A stretch of 64,000 nt of DNA from Fremontodendron californicum (Eukaryota > Streptophyta > Magnoliopsida > Malvales > Malvaceae): positions 4,903,134 through 4,967,133 of the forward strand of contig JAULJL010000032.1 in assembly GCA_030761205.1 (NCBI GenBank). The letters run 5' to 3'. Shown here one piece after another: positions 47,336 through 57,289 of the stretch (position 1 is the stretch's first letter; each line of letters opens with the position of its first letter). The notes beneath the pieces were generated by a model. It did not search any database. It was not told where the DNA came from and worked only from the letters and a program-made list of their open reading frames with translations. The translations under genes were made by a program, and so were the position numbers.

Positions 47336-50212
47336 CTAGTTATTTTCAAAACAAGGATCAGAAAGAAAAACAACCTCTTCTTGAGTAACATGATTTTCCA
47401 AAAAGAGTTTGAGTCTTTGTCCATTTACCTTGAATACGTTACCATTTTGAGGATTCTCAATGTCAACTGCTCCATAATGATACACATGCTTAACCACAAA
47501 TGGGCCAGTCCATCTTGATCTCAATTTACCAGGAAATATGTGAAGTCTAGAATTATAAAGTAGAACTTTTTGCCCAACATCAAATGTTTTTCTTGAAATT
47601 AACTTATCATGAAAGGCTTTAGTTCTTTCTTTATGAATTTTAGAATTCTCATATGCATCATTTCTGAGTTCCTCAAGTTCATTTATGACTGGAAAAGTTT
47701 CATTCTCACCCAAAAAGGAATATTTTAGCTCGGATGGCAATGGTTTTAAATCCAGCTTGGGTGGTTCAATAGTTGATGGTACAGTGACATTTGTGAGTGA
47801 TGGAAGTTCCTCAAACTTTTGTTTCCAACAATGCTTAACCTGAAAAGAATTTAACAAAGAATCAGTGTGTGAAATTTCTGAAGCACTATCAAACTCACAT
47901 TCAATTAAATAAGCTTCTAAAGGATCATGGAATGTGGTAGTGGTGAGATGTTCATGAACAAGTTCTTCAATGAAATCCACTTCATGTACTTCTGAATCAT
48001 CACCAGGTTGCTTGCAAGTGTTGAACACATTTAATTCTAAAGTCATATTTCCAAAAGAAATGTTCAACATACCATTCCTGCAATTTATCAGAGCATTAGA
48101 AGTTGCAAGAAATGGACGGCCTAATATAACAGGAATTTGAACATTTGGATTTGAAACAGGATGTGTGTCTAAAACAATAAAATCAACAGGGAAGTAAAAA
48201 TTATCAATTTGAACCAAAACATCTTCAACTATCCCTCGAGGAATTTTTACAGAACGATCAGCTAGTTGAAGTGTAACAGGTGTTTCCTTGAGTTCACCTA
48301 AACCTAACTGTTGATAAACAGAAAAAGGCAAAAGATTAACACTAGCACCAAGATCAAGTAATGCACGTTCTATTGTAGTGTTTCCAATGATGCATGAGAT
48401 TGTTAGACATCCAGGATCTTTGAATTTTGGTGGAGTAAGGTGCTGAATGATTGAGCTCACACTTTCCGTCAAAAATGCTTTCTTTTGTACATTATGTTTC
48501 CTTTTAACTGTGCACATGTCCTTCAAAAATTTAGCATAAGATGGAACTTGTTTGATTGCATCCAATAAAGGAATGTTAATCTTAACTTGTTTGAAAAGTT
48601 CATAAATTTCTGTATTTTGATTCAAATTCTTTATTGTTTGCAACCTTTGAGGAAAAGGAGCAGGATGCATACCTTTTTCTTTGTCCAAATTTTCAAGAAG
48701 TTCAGACTTACCATCATCCTTACCATTACTTTTTGGAGGGGAAGGAGGATCTTGGTCTTTTGATGGAATGTTTTTGTCAATTGCCTTTCCACTTCGAAGA
48801 GTTGTGATAGAACTGGCATTTTCCTGTTGAGTTTCATTGGAGCAAGAAACAAGACATTGAGTAGAAGGGTTAGGCTGAGGTTGAGCAGGAAACTTACCTT
48901 TTTCTTGAGTGCGTAATGAAGCTGTCAATGTGGACAAGGTGTTTTTTATCTCATTGATGTCATGTGAAGTCCGGCTATTCACATTTGCTTGTGTTTGCAT
49001 GAATGCTTGCAATGTCTCTTCCAAGGTTTGTACACGTGAAGGTTGATAGGAAAAAGTGTTGCCCGGCTTTTGAGATTGTGGTACCTGAACATGATTATTA
49101 TTCCGCCAACTGAAGTTGGGATGATTTCTCCATTCAGGGTTATACGTTTCAGAGTAAGGAGAAGGAAAAGGCTTTTTAAATGTGTTTATGGAATTTACTT
49201 GATCATGCAACGCTTCTTTAAGAATGGGAATGTTTGGACATTCAGAAGTGGGGTGTCCCATGATTTCACAAATTCCACAACTTTCTTCATTTTTAACCGT
49301 TTTGACTTCTTTTACTTCTCTAAGTTCCATGGCTTCAATCTTTCTAGCCAAATTAGCTACTTTAGCTTTTATCTCATCTTCTTGACTAAAATGATATTTA
49401 CCTCTGTTAGAAAAAAGATTAGATCTATTGGAACTTTCAGAGGAATTATCTGTGTGCCAGGCTTGAGAGTTATCTGCCAAATGGTCTAGGTAGTCAAAGG
49501 CTTCTTCAGGTTCTTTTTCTAGAAACTCACCGTTACACATTGTTTCAACAAATTGTTTAGTTTCGGGAGTTAAACTTTCATAAAAGAAACTAATAAGACG
49601 CCATTTTTCAAAACCATGATGTGGACAAGAACTTAACAAATCTTTAAAACGCTCCCAGCACTGAAAAAATGCTTCATTTTGATTTTGATTGAAATTTTGA
49701 ATCTGTCTTTTCAAAGCAGTAGTTTTATGTGCTGGGAAAAATTTCTTTAGAAACTCAGTTTGTAATTCTTGCCATGTGCCAATTGACCTTGGTTTTAAAT
49801 TATGAAGCCAAATTTTTGCTTTATCTTTTAAAGAAAAAGGAAATAATTTTAGCTTGACAATTTCATTTGTACATTGTTGGTCATTAAAGGTGACACATAC
49901 ATCCTCGAAGTCTTTTAGAAACGAGTAAGCACTTTCCGATTCTAACCCATGGAAATTTGGAAGCAAAGCTATCATACCTGGTTTAAAACGAAAGTTGTTT
50001 GCATTGAGAGGAAAAATAAAACAAGAGGGTGATGAGCTTCGAGTTGGTTGCAAGTAGTCACGCATGGTGCGTACTTGTCTGTTCTCATCTTCAGCATGAA
50101 CACTTTCATTGTCAGCCATGGTAGGAGTTGTATTAGAAAGATTACCTGAAAAAGTTTCACAATAAAATCTAACTAAACGACGAGATCTAAAATCACGTCG
50201 CCAAACAAGCAT
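47336..50212 (-). CDS. Gag-protease fused to integrase C-terminal tail (element C)
   Basis: A single intact 958-codon frame. The likely start is Met32 (50119, M-A-D-N-E-S), since the first 31 codons are leader-like. Residues ~85-250 are the retrotransposon Gag capsid domain (W-L-H-N-L-K, F-F-P-A-H-K). Residues 312-325 are a CCHC knuckle (C-X2-C-X4-H-X4-C). Residues ~595-735 are the aspartic protease with D-L-G-A at 620-623, the form usual in Athila, and I-L-G-R-P-F-L at 696-702. Residues ~815-843 are the lead-in to RT (L-G-E-N-E-T-F-P-V-I). At 844 it jumps to N-E-L-E-E-L-R and the integrase C-terminus (R-S-R-W-T-G-P-F-V-V). RT, RNase H and the integrase catalytic core are missing. It could make particles and process Gag but cannot copy or integrate itself. 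Confidence 0.9.
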   Translation of the reverse strand: MLVWRRDFRSRRLVRFYCETFSGNLSNTTPTMADNESVHAEDENRQVRTMRDYLQPTRSSSPSCFIFPLNANNFRFKPGMIALLPNFHGLESESAYSFLKDFEDVCVTFNDQQCTNEIVKLKLFPFSLKDKAKIWLHNLKPRSIGTWQELQTEFLKKFFPAHKTTALKRQIQNFNQNQNEAFFQCWERFKDLLSSCPHHGFEKWRLISFFYESLTPETKQFVETMCNGEFLEKEPEEAFDYLDHLADNSQAWHTDNSSESSNRSNLFSNRGKYHFSQEDEIKAKVANLARKIEAMELREVKEVKTVKNEESCGICEIMGHPTSECPNIPILKEALHDQVNSINTFKKPFPSPYSETYNPEWRNHPNFSWRNNNHVQVPQSQKPGNTFSYQPSRVQTLEETLQAFMQTQANVNSRTSHDINEIKNTLSTLTASLRTQEKGKFPAQPQPNPSTQCLVSCSNETQQENASSITTLRSGKAIDKNIPSKDQDPPSPPKSNGKDDGKSELLENLDKEKGMHPAPFPQRLQTIKNLNQNTEIYELFKQVKINIPLLDAIKQVPSYAKFLKDMCTVKRKHNVQKKAFLTESVSSIIQHLTPPKFKDPGCLTISCIIGNTTIERALLDLGASVNLLPFSVYQQLGLGELKETPVTLQLADRSVKIPRGIVEDVLVQIDNFYFPVDFIVLDTHPVSNPNVQIPVILGRPFLATSNALINCRNGMLNISFGNMTLELNVFNTCKQPGDDSEVHEVDFIEELVHEHLTTTTFHDPLEAYLIECEFDSASEISHTDSLLNSFQVKHCWKQKFEELPSLTNVTVPSTIEPPKLDLKPLPSELKYSFLGENETFPVINELEELRNDAYENSKIHKERTKAFHDKLISRKTFDVGQKVLLYNSRLHIFPGKLRSRWTGPFVVKHVYHYGAVDIENPQNGNVFKVNGQRLKLFLENHVTQEEVVFLSDPCFENN

Positions 50213-50216
50213 AAAA

Positions 50217-50410
50217 CAAAGTTAATATACAGATTAGGCGGTATAACCAGCCAAACAAGCATAAAACAAAGTTAATATACAATATAAATATAAATATATA
50301 GAAAATTAGGCGGTATAACCAGCCAATAAAAATAAATATAGGCGGTATAACCAGCCAATAAAAATAAATATAGGCGGTATAACCAGCCAATAAAAATAAA
50401 TATACTTATA
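50217..50410 (-). repeat. Leader tandem repeats of element C
   Basis: Five occurrences of 'ggcggtataaccagccaa' (plus strand). The last three are ~31 bp apart, joined by 'taaaaataaatata'. The inner 'ggcggtataaccagcc' could fold as a short hairpin. They lie between PBS and ORF. Confidence 0.75.
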
Positions 50411-50432
50411 AACTTATATACTTAGTATTGCT

Positions 50433-50450
50433 TCCCCGGCAACGGCGCCA
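50433..50450 (-). other. Primer binding site of element C (tRNA-Asp type)
   Basis: Sense TGGCGCCGTTGCCGGGGA, six bases after the LTR end. This is the typical primer site of Athila elements, complementary to tRNA-Asp. Confidence 0.9.
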
Positions 50451-50456
50451 AAAACT

Positions 50457-51967
50457 TGATGGTGACTCAATTAAGAGTTGTAAACCCAAGTGCAGGTTAT
50501 GTTCAAGTAATAAATTCTCGGGTGTCCGAGGTCGAACCACAGGGAAGCGTATTAATAAGTATAAGTTTATAAATATATAAGACAAAGAAAGTAAACAAGA
50601 TATTAGGGAATCAACAACAAAATAAGATAAACAAGATATTAGAGAACAAAATAAACAAAATAACATAAAAACAATTAAACAAGATATAAAAAACAATAAG
50701 AAATGATGTTGAGGTTAGAGAATCCACTCTTGGTGTTATGCTAAGATTAATCTTGTTTTATTACACAATTGAAATCCACACATAAGGGAGGTTCCAACCG
50801 GAAGGTTTAGCAATTCAGTCCAAATTGTCCAACGTCCATAGCATATGATATTATGTTCATTTGGTGTCCTCAAAACTCACAAAAAGAGTCCAAGCATTCC
50901 TTATGCCAAGGTATATGTCTACAACAAATCAAGGTTATGAAACCAAGCATTTACTGTGCCATTTTCATTGTCAATAATGAATCAAGATCTCTACTTTGCA
51001 AGTATGATTTTAAACCAAAAGAAAATATTATCTACACTAGTGTTTATAAATGATGATTCATTTTAGCTCATGTTGAAGAGACTAACCTTAGCATTTACCA
51101 AGAGCTTCACCTCATCACCTCAACAATATGATTAGCAACACATACTAGATATGAATAAAATGAAAAGAAATGTAAGAAACATAAGTAAAGAAAAAAAAAA
51201 AACTAGAGAAAGGAAAGAAGAAGAAAACTTAGAGAATTTTATTACAATGGCAAATATCCTACCAATGTATCAATGTATCCCAATACTCATCCAAGGCCCT
51301 CTATTTATACACATTTTGGAGGGCTAAATGACAAGAGACAAGCTTTACAAATTTCAAAGGTAGGTATAATAGGTGGGTGCATTTTTCTAACAATTTTCGT
51401 CATATTGTATGACAATTCTGATCAGCCAGCTTGATGGTCGATTTTGTCAATGTTGGAGGCTCGATCTGATAAAATGGTCTTCTAGAAAAATATACCCCTA
51501 TCAGTTACGGATCCATAGCCGTTGGAATCAGATCATTTGCGCACGTGGATCGGAAGATATGGTCAAAATACCAAAACGGTGCAGAACAGACGTCATTGCA
51601 CATCAGCCAACTTGATGGTCGATTTCGCTAGGGAAAACGACTCCGTTTCAAGAAGTGTAAAACATGAAAAAGATAGATATGCCTCTTAGCTTTGCAGGGA
51701 TACAAAGTTCAGCCTTATTGCTTCAGTGAAACTCCAGATATAGCTGATATGGCAAAAGGTGTCGGAACTGGAACTGAATTGGATTTGCCCTTAATTCTTG
51801 ATTTAACCTAGTAATCTGAAATCACTCAAAGAAACTCATGAAAAACACTAAATTACATAAAAATATAAAAGATCATAAACACAAGTAGACTAAGCAATAA
51901 TAACTCATATTTGACACAAAACAATAATAAAACATAACTAAAAACTATATAATTATACGAGTTATCA
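50457..51967 (-). mobile_element. 5' LTR of element C (1511 bp)
   Basis: Sense start TGATAACTCG at 51967, end at 50457. Same length as, and apparently identical to, 43941-45451. TATA box TATAAATA at 51309-51302. Confidence 0.95.
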
Positions 51968-51972
51968 CTCCT
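51968..51972. other. Right target-site duplication of element C (CTCCT)
   Basis: Identical to 43936-43940. Confidence 0.95.
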
Positions 51973-52748
51973 AGGTCGGATAATGTGAGTACGAGCTAAC
52001 TTTTTCTCTCCGTCTTATTGTTACAAAAAATAGTTTTCCAAACTCCCCCTCGGGAATTATTGGTTCGGATTAAGTAATAGTCTGTAACCAAGTCCCTTTT
52101 TTGTTCTCTTTATATACCGGGACATATCAAACTCTTTTAGGTCAGATTACGTGATTACGGACTAAAGTTTCCTAACCACCCTTTATTTTCTCGAAAAACG
52201 TTTTAAGTCCAAAAACAACTTCTCAAGACCTCTGGGCACCTTTTTTTTCAAGACCTCTGGGCACTTTTTTTTTTTTCAAGATCTCTGAGCACCATTTTTA
52301 AAACCTTCGGGTTACCATTTTTCAAGACCTTCGGGCACTTTTTTTTCAAGACCTCCAGGCACCATTTTTAAAACCTCCAGGTTACTATTTTTTAAAACCT
52401 CCGGGTTACCGTTTTCCAAAACCCCCAGATACCATTTTTTAAACCTCCAAGTACTTTTTCAAGTCCGATCGAAGTTTCCTCTAGGATAATTGGGTATCCT
52501 TCTTATGGGTATTCGGATGTCCCTCGTGGAAAGGAGAAATACATTTTTCTGTTTGTTTGACTTTCTATTTCATTTTCATGTTTGTGGTTACATTATAGCT
52601 TTGCATATTTATCGATTTTTTAATGCATGAAAACTTATTTTGATTTTTAATAATGAAACAAGACAATGTTTCCGAGTTAAAATATTCATGAGTTCTTTGT
52701 CGGGTTTGCCGGGGAGGATTTCATCTATTATCATTAACAACAGAACAT
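51973..52748 (+). mobile_element. Ogre-like LTR fragment G
   Basis: Two stretches match LTR F: 52490-52545 ('attgggtatcc..ggtattcggatgtccc..ggaaaggagaaatacattttt') against 2850-2900, and 52675-52748 ('cgagttaaaatattcatgag', 'gggtttgccggggagg', 'attatcattaacaac') against 3535-3600. The rest is diverged. It continues the sequence left of element C (43881-43940), since C was inserted between them. The right side is cut at 52748. Confidence 0.6.
52215..52455 (+). repeat. Short tandem repeat 'tcaagacctccgggcacc'
   Basis: About nine to ten units of ~22-28 bp alternating 'ttcaagacctctgggcac' and 'ttaaaacctccgggttac', each followed by a T-rich run. Lies inside fragment G and has no counterpart in the other LTRs. 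Confidence 0.75.
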
Positions 52749-54048
52749 TGATGCACTCAAAAGAGCGTATCTTATTTAACTTTGCATTAAAAAGATCAAT
52801 TGTAAGTATAGTAGTTAGCAAGGGTCAAGTCCTCAGGGATTGGGTTTAAATTTATAAATTATTGGTTTATTACTTAAATTCAAAGAACAAGAAAAGAAAA
52901 TAAAGGAAAAATGGGTTTTTGAAATAATTAAAAGAAAAGCAAATAATAAAAGTAAGATGCAAATAAGTAAGAGGAAATCAAATATAAGAGAAATATGGTT
53001 AAGGTTTCATTCTCCACCACTAGACATCATTGAGAATCAATAATCAGATCTATCAATATCAATTAACTATCAAAATTATCAACCGTAAATAACAACCTCC
53101 CGTGTTACCCCAATCCTTCCTTAGTTCATCGTTAAATAGGACAAACGCCACTACTTAATCTCTAACCAACCAAATAACCTAAGATAAACATTATTAGATT
53201 TCAAGTGATAGCAGCTTTATGGTAAGAAAGATATGTTGATCTAAGCAATAAACACATAAACATGGATTCATTCAACTTAGGTTATGTTTCACTTTGCAGT
53301 TAGCGAAAACTTTAACATAATCATTAGTCACAAATTGCCACTATTGAATAGAAATCAAGATAAGCTACATATCAAAACTCCTAAACTAGCATTAGATGAT
53401 TATCAAGATCTATCTAGTTGCGCACCTAAACAAATCAAGACAATATCATGAACAATTTTTATGGAAGAACATAAGCAATTATGATAGAAACCATTGATAG
53501 ATAAATCTGAAAATCAATTGCATAGCATGTCTAGGGCTTTAAAATCATCCATAACCAAAAAGAAGTTTAGCCTTGCATAGGCATTATTAACATAAACAGA
53601 AAATTAAAGAGAAACTAAGAAGAAAACTAGAAGAAAGAAGGAAGAAAATCAGAATACAAGAGAAGAAGAAGTGTGTTGTGGCTATCCCCCCTTGTCTCTA
53701 TTTATAGGCAGTAACTAGGACTTCTGTCCTTGTGATTTGCGGCTAGGGTCTTAATAAATAAAGGTGATTTGCGACTAGGGTTTTTTCTGTCGCTAAGGTT
53801 GTTTAGGGAGATCTTTCAACGCCAATTTGGATGACCATTTCTTATCCAATTTAGGCCCATGACTTATAGTTGGAAAGGTATTCAAGTCAGCTTCAAAAGT
53901 GAAAAGGAAGTTTTTTCAAATAAAAACTCTAACATCATATTTTCTTAGCAACAAGCTCTAGAGATCAAATCTGCATTATTTTTTTAGATTTTTCAAAACC
54001 TACCATTATTATCGAGGACTTTATTATCTTTTTTAACCCCCAACGTCA
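52749..54048 (-). mobile_element. Putative Athila-like LTR (solo or truncated), H
   Basis: The left edge is sharp: Ogre LTR sequence stops at 52748 and TGATGCACTC begins. The layout resembles C's LTR in the same orientation: 'caagtcctcagggattgggt' near the sense end, then 'ggttaaggtttcattctcca', 'acaacctcccgtgttacc' and a TATA box (TATAAATA at 53706-53699 in sense). A plausible sense start is TGACGTTGGGGG at 54048. I find no matching 5-bp flanks (AACAT and TTAGC), so the right edge is uncertain. Confidence 0.45.
53699..53706 (-). promoter_or_regulatory. TATA box in putative LTR H
   Basis: TATAAATAGAGACAAG in sense, about 340 bp from the proposed LTR start. Confidence 0.4.
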
Positions 54049-54332
54049 TTAGCGGTCGCGAGATCGTTATGACAACCCTTAAGAGATGACATCGGAGTTT
54101 TTTCCTACATATGGGTGTTTTGAAATTTTATTCCCTTTTAGAGGTAGTTTTAAACTTATTGTCCTAGATGGGGTATTTTCACTCAATTAAATTACATGTC
54201 AGAACTTTATTCCACGTCAATATCTCCTTCCTTCAATCATCTCTTTTCCGGCTACATAGGAAATTCATTACATTTCCCTTCATTTTGCAACCACCAAAAG
54301 AGGGCAAATGAAATAAATGAAATGCTTTTCAG
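54049..54332. other. Low-copy sequence before the ankyrin exon relic
   Basis: About 280 bp with no repeat shared within the window. The last bases ('gaaatgcttttcag') look like a 3' splice site for the following frame. Nothing else recognised. Confidence 0.35.
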
Positions 54333-54481
54333 GTTGTGTTGAGTGTATTGAAGATGTGACTCTTCAAGAAGACACTGTCTTGCACCTTGCTGTTAAGTGT
54401 AGCCAGTTTGAAGCAGTTAATGTCTTAGTGCATCAGATTAAGGAACTGATAAAGCATATAATATTTTATCACGTAATTTGA
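54333..54481 (+). pseudogene. Ankyrin-repeat exon fragment (BDA1-like)
   Basis: A frame of 49 codons opens right after 'cttttcag' and ends at TGA 54481. It encodes C-V-E-C-I-E-D-V-T-L-Q-E-D-T-V-L-H-L-A-V then K-C-S-Q-F-E-A-V-N-V-L-V. This fits an ankyrin repeat (T-x-L-H-x-A-V-x3-x-x-E-x-V-x-x-L) and resembles the spliced middle part of plant ankyrin proteins of the BDA1/ITN1 kind. No further ankyrin repeats or membrane segments follow, so it is a broken gene copy or a captured exon rather than a working gene. It is the only non-transposon coding relic that I recognise here. Confidence 0.6.
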
Positions 54482-55985
54482 TTGAAAATTTCAGATAAAC
54501 ATGAGATAAATTCATTTTTTTTAATTTTTAAAATTAATAATTATAAAGAATGATGTGGCATGTTGACATGGTTTAAATACCTTAATTTGGGAAATAAGAT
54601 TAAAATTACCCTATTTTAGGAATAAATATTTTAAAATGCTTTGATTTGATAAAAAAACTCGATGACATCAGAAGGTCTGAGGTTCAAATCCAAGCATTTG
54701 CAACCCCTTCCCTTATTTCTAGGCTATGACCTCTTTTGTACCAAAAAAAATATATACATAATATTCAGGGATCATTCGGTTCGGTGTTTTCAAATATGGT
54801 AATATGATTTTTGAGTATATACTTAGGGTGAGTTCGGATGAAGAATTTTAAAATTTTGAAGATTTTTGAAATGCTAACATTTTACATGCATAAATTCAAA
54901 ATACTAGCATTTGTAATTGTAATGTTTGGATAAATTTTTTTTTTTTAAAAAATTTTGAATGTTGGAATTTGATGAGATAAAATAAATTATTATAATAGAG
55001 AAATACTAATATTAAAGATAAATAAGAAAATTGTTGAAAAAAATGCAATATGGGTGTCATTAGATTTGTAAAAAGTATAAATATTACTTTAAAAGACAAA
55101 TTTAATTTAAAAATTAAATACATTAATGATTAAATCATTTTGACTAAATCACACTCTTATAAAAGCATTATAAAAAAAAAAAAAAAAAAAAAAAACAAGT
55201 ATTAATCTTGACTAACTAATGATTGAATCTTTGTTTTTGATCGAACAAGAAAGAATCAGTAGCAAAATTGTTGGTGTTTAGCAAATGAATTGTACGAAAG
55301 AATTTTTTGATAAAAAGAAAGAAGTTTTATTATTCTTTGAAAATTTGCAAAAGCACATGCTTCTTTTAGATGAATAAATATTGTTTTTAATACATTATAT
55401 GCAAACTACAGTTTATTTGTACCTTAGCATTTATGAATGTGTGATTATATTTAGTAGATCAATTAAAATATATATATTCTTTCATTAAGATAATATAAGA
55501 ATTCAAATGAATTCAAAAATATATTTAAAATTGATGAATAACATAATTTACAATTGAAAGCAATGCAATGGTAGTTTTAGTTTGACAAATTAAATTTATG
55601 TAAAATTAATTCAAGAGTAATTTTTTTTTTTAAAGGATTGATGAATAATATAATTTACTGTTGAAAATAATATAATTAAATAGATATATAATTTATCAAT
55701 TTAACCTAAATATCATTCAAATTATCTTGATTTATTTACTAATGAAATTTTTAACATTAAGAGAAATATGAAGCGAAATAGAAATGAAACAAATTATATA
55801 TAATTAATTTGTATGTTACGATGTTATCTTAAAGATCAATATACCGATATTTGTACCTTGACATTTCTGATTGCATGATTATATATAGCAGATAAAAATA
55901 CATATGTATAATTTTTATTAATATAATATAAAATTTGTATGAAATAAAAAAGAAACTTAAAATTATGAATATGATTATAAATATT
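54482..55985. other. AT-rich intergenic DNA with a diverged direct repeat
   Basis: No gene seen. Contains a run of ~26 A near 55169-55195. A diverged direct repeat of ~110-160 bp ('tgtaccttagcattt.tgaatg..tgattatat..agtagat' at ~55416 and ~55851) lies 435 bp apart. It ends at the Helitron-like terminus below, so part of it may be Helitron body. Confidence 0.4.
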
Positions 55986-56013
55986 CCGTGTATCGCATGG
56001 GCTAAAAAATTAG
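55986..56013 (+). mobile_element. Helitron-like 3' end
   Basis: 'ccgtgtatcgcatgg' forms a 5-bp stem (CCGTG/CATGG with one G-T pair) and 5-base loop. It is followed 10 bases later by TTAG and then T. Plant non-autonomous Helitrons end with such a hairpin, then CTRR (often CTAG) next to a host T. Here the C is a T. The 5' TC end was not located. Confidence 0.45.
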
Positions 56014-56583
56014 TATATATAATATTACAAGGTACATGGTTACTTATTAAAGATTGCTTACGTGTAATCCTATGTGTTCAATGTATTTTTATGACACATA
56101 AAATTAAATGAAACGTAAGAATTGTTTACTAAATAACTTTATTCAATCAATTATTTAATTTTCAAAATTTTTAAAATTCAAAAATAAAGTCTATCCAAGT
56201 GTTTCAATCTTTATATAAACTTTATCCTAATTTAAACCATACAAAAAAATATCTCAGCCCATTCTTATCAAATATTTATTAAATCTAAGATTCAAATACT
56301 AACTTATCTATTTAAAAATTATCTCTTTTAAAATTTTATAAAAATATTTATCAATTTAAAAATTATCTATGCAATCCAAAAATTATTGTACAAATTTAAT
56401 ATTATAAATGACGAGGGTAGGATTTTGCTTTACAGTAATTAAACTGATTTAGACAATTGTACTAAAGATTCTTGGTGGCTTGAAACTATAAAAGTTGCAG
56501 ATGATATTGAAAGCAAGCCAGAAAGATTGATGTTCAATGACATGGTTAGTTTACTTAAACATTTAACTTTCAAAAGTTCCCTC
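56014..56583. other. Low-copy DNA left of element E
   Basis: AT-rich. A frame from ~56442 to the LTR (S-W-W-L-E-T-I-K-V-A-D-D-I-E-S) is open for ~45 codons but I recognise no family. The last five bases, CCCTC (56579-56583), are the expected target-site copy of element E. Confidence 0.35.
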
Positions 56584-57289
56584 TGTCGCAACCTAAAAAA
56601 TAACAAGTCTCATCGCGAGATTTTATTATTTGTTAAGCGTGATATTGAAAAAAACAAAGGAAAAGACGAATTAATTCCTCTTGAAATAAAATGATGGTTT
56701 GAAAATGACCTCAAAAAAGACATGGAGTCGCCACTAATCTTTTTTTGGCTACATGTGATCGGCCACCTATTAAAGCCGATTTTGTAAAATATTTTAAAAT
56801 TAATTAAAATATTTTTAAAATCAATTTCAAATCTACGTTTTAAACCAGAGAAATTCAAAGAAGTGGGTTCGGGACTCGGTTACATGTGGGGAAGGATAAG
56901 CACCCCCACAACACCCGTATAAAACGGTACCTTATTAATCGTGTGTTATTTCAAGTCTCGGTAAAAAGTCAATTTTAAATTTGATATTTCAAATTAATTC
57001 CCAATTTTAAGAAAAATAATTTCATTTTTTATTGAAAATGATTCAGAATTTATTAATTCAAAATTTTCCTATATTCTCCAAAAGATAGACAAAATATAAA
57101 ATTTTTTATTTATTTAAAAATTTTTCCAAATCTCTCATTTTAAGAAAGATATTTCGTTATTAATGATAATTGATGATATCCTCTCCAGCAACCCGAAAGA
57201 GAACACATGAATTATTTTAATTCGGGAATAACTTTATTTTATTTAAAACCATTATCTTTTTCAAAATATTTTTTTTAAAAAAAATATGA

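Larger units (their letters stand above)
43941..51967 (-). mobile_element. Athila-type element C, 8.0 kb, non-autonomous, recent insertion
   Basis: Minus-strand order: 5' LTR 51967-50457 (1511 bp), PBS 50450-50433, leader repeats, a single 958-codon ORF (50212-47336), ~1.9 kb of 3' noncoding sequence with PPT-like tracts, and 3' LTR 45451-43941 (1511 bp). The LTRs have the same length and are identical wherever I compared them, including four ORFs translated from each. Perfect CTCCT duplications flank it. PBS type, protease and integrase-tail motifs place it in the Athila lineage. RT, RNase H and the integrase core are missing in frame, so it depends on another element. Confidence 0.95.

Noticed and set aside
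49043..49489. 148-codon plus-strand ORF inside element C
   Set aside because: Shadow of the 958-codon Gag-protease frame on the other strand.
54655..54745. Possible SINE: 'ggttcaaatcc' resembles a pol III B box and an A-run follows
   Set aside because: No A box at the proper distance upstream, no target duplication found, and no second copy in the window.
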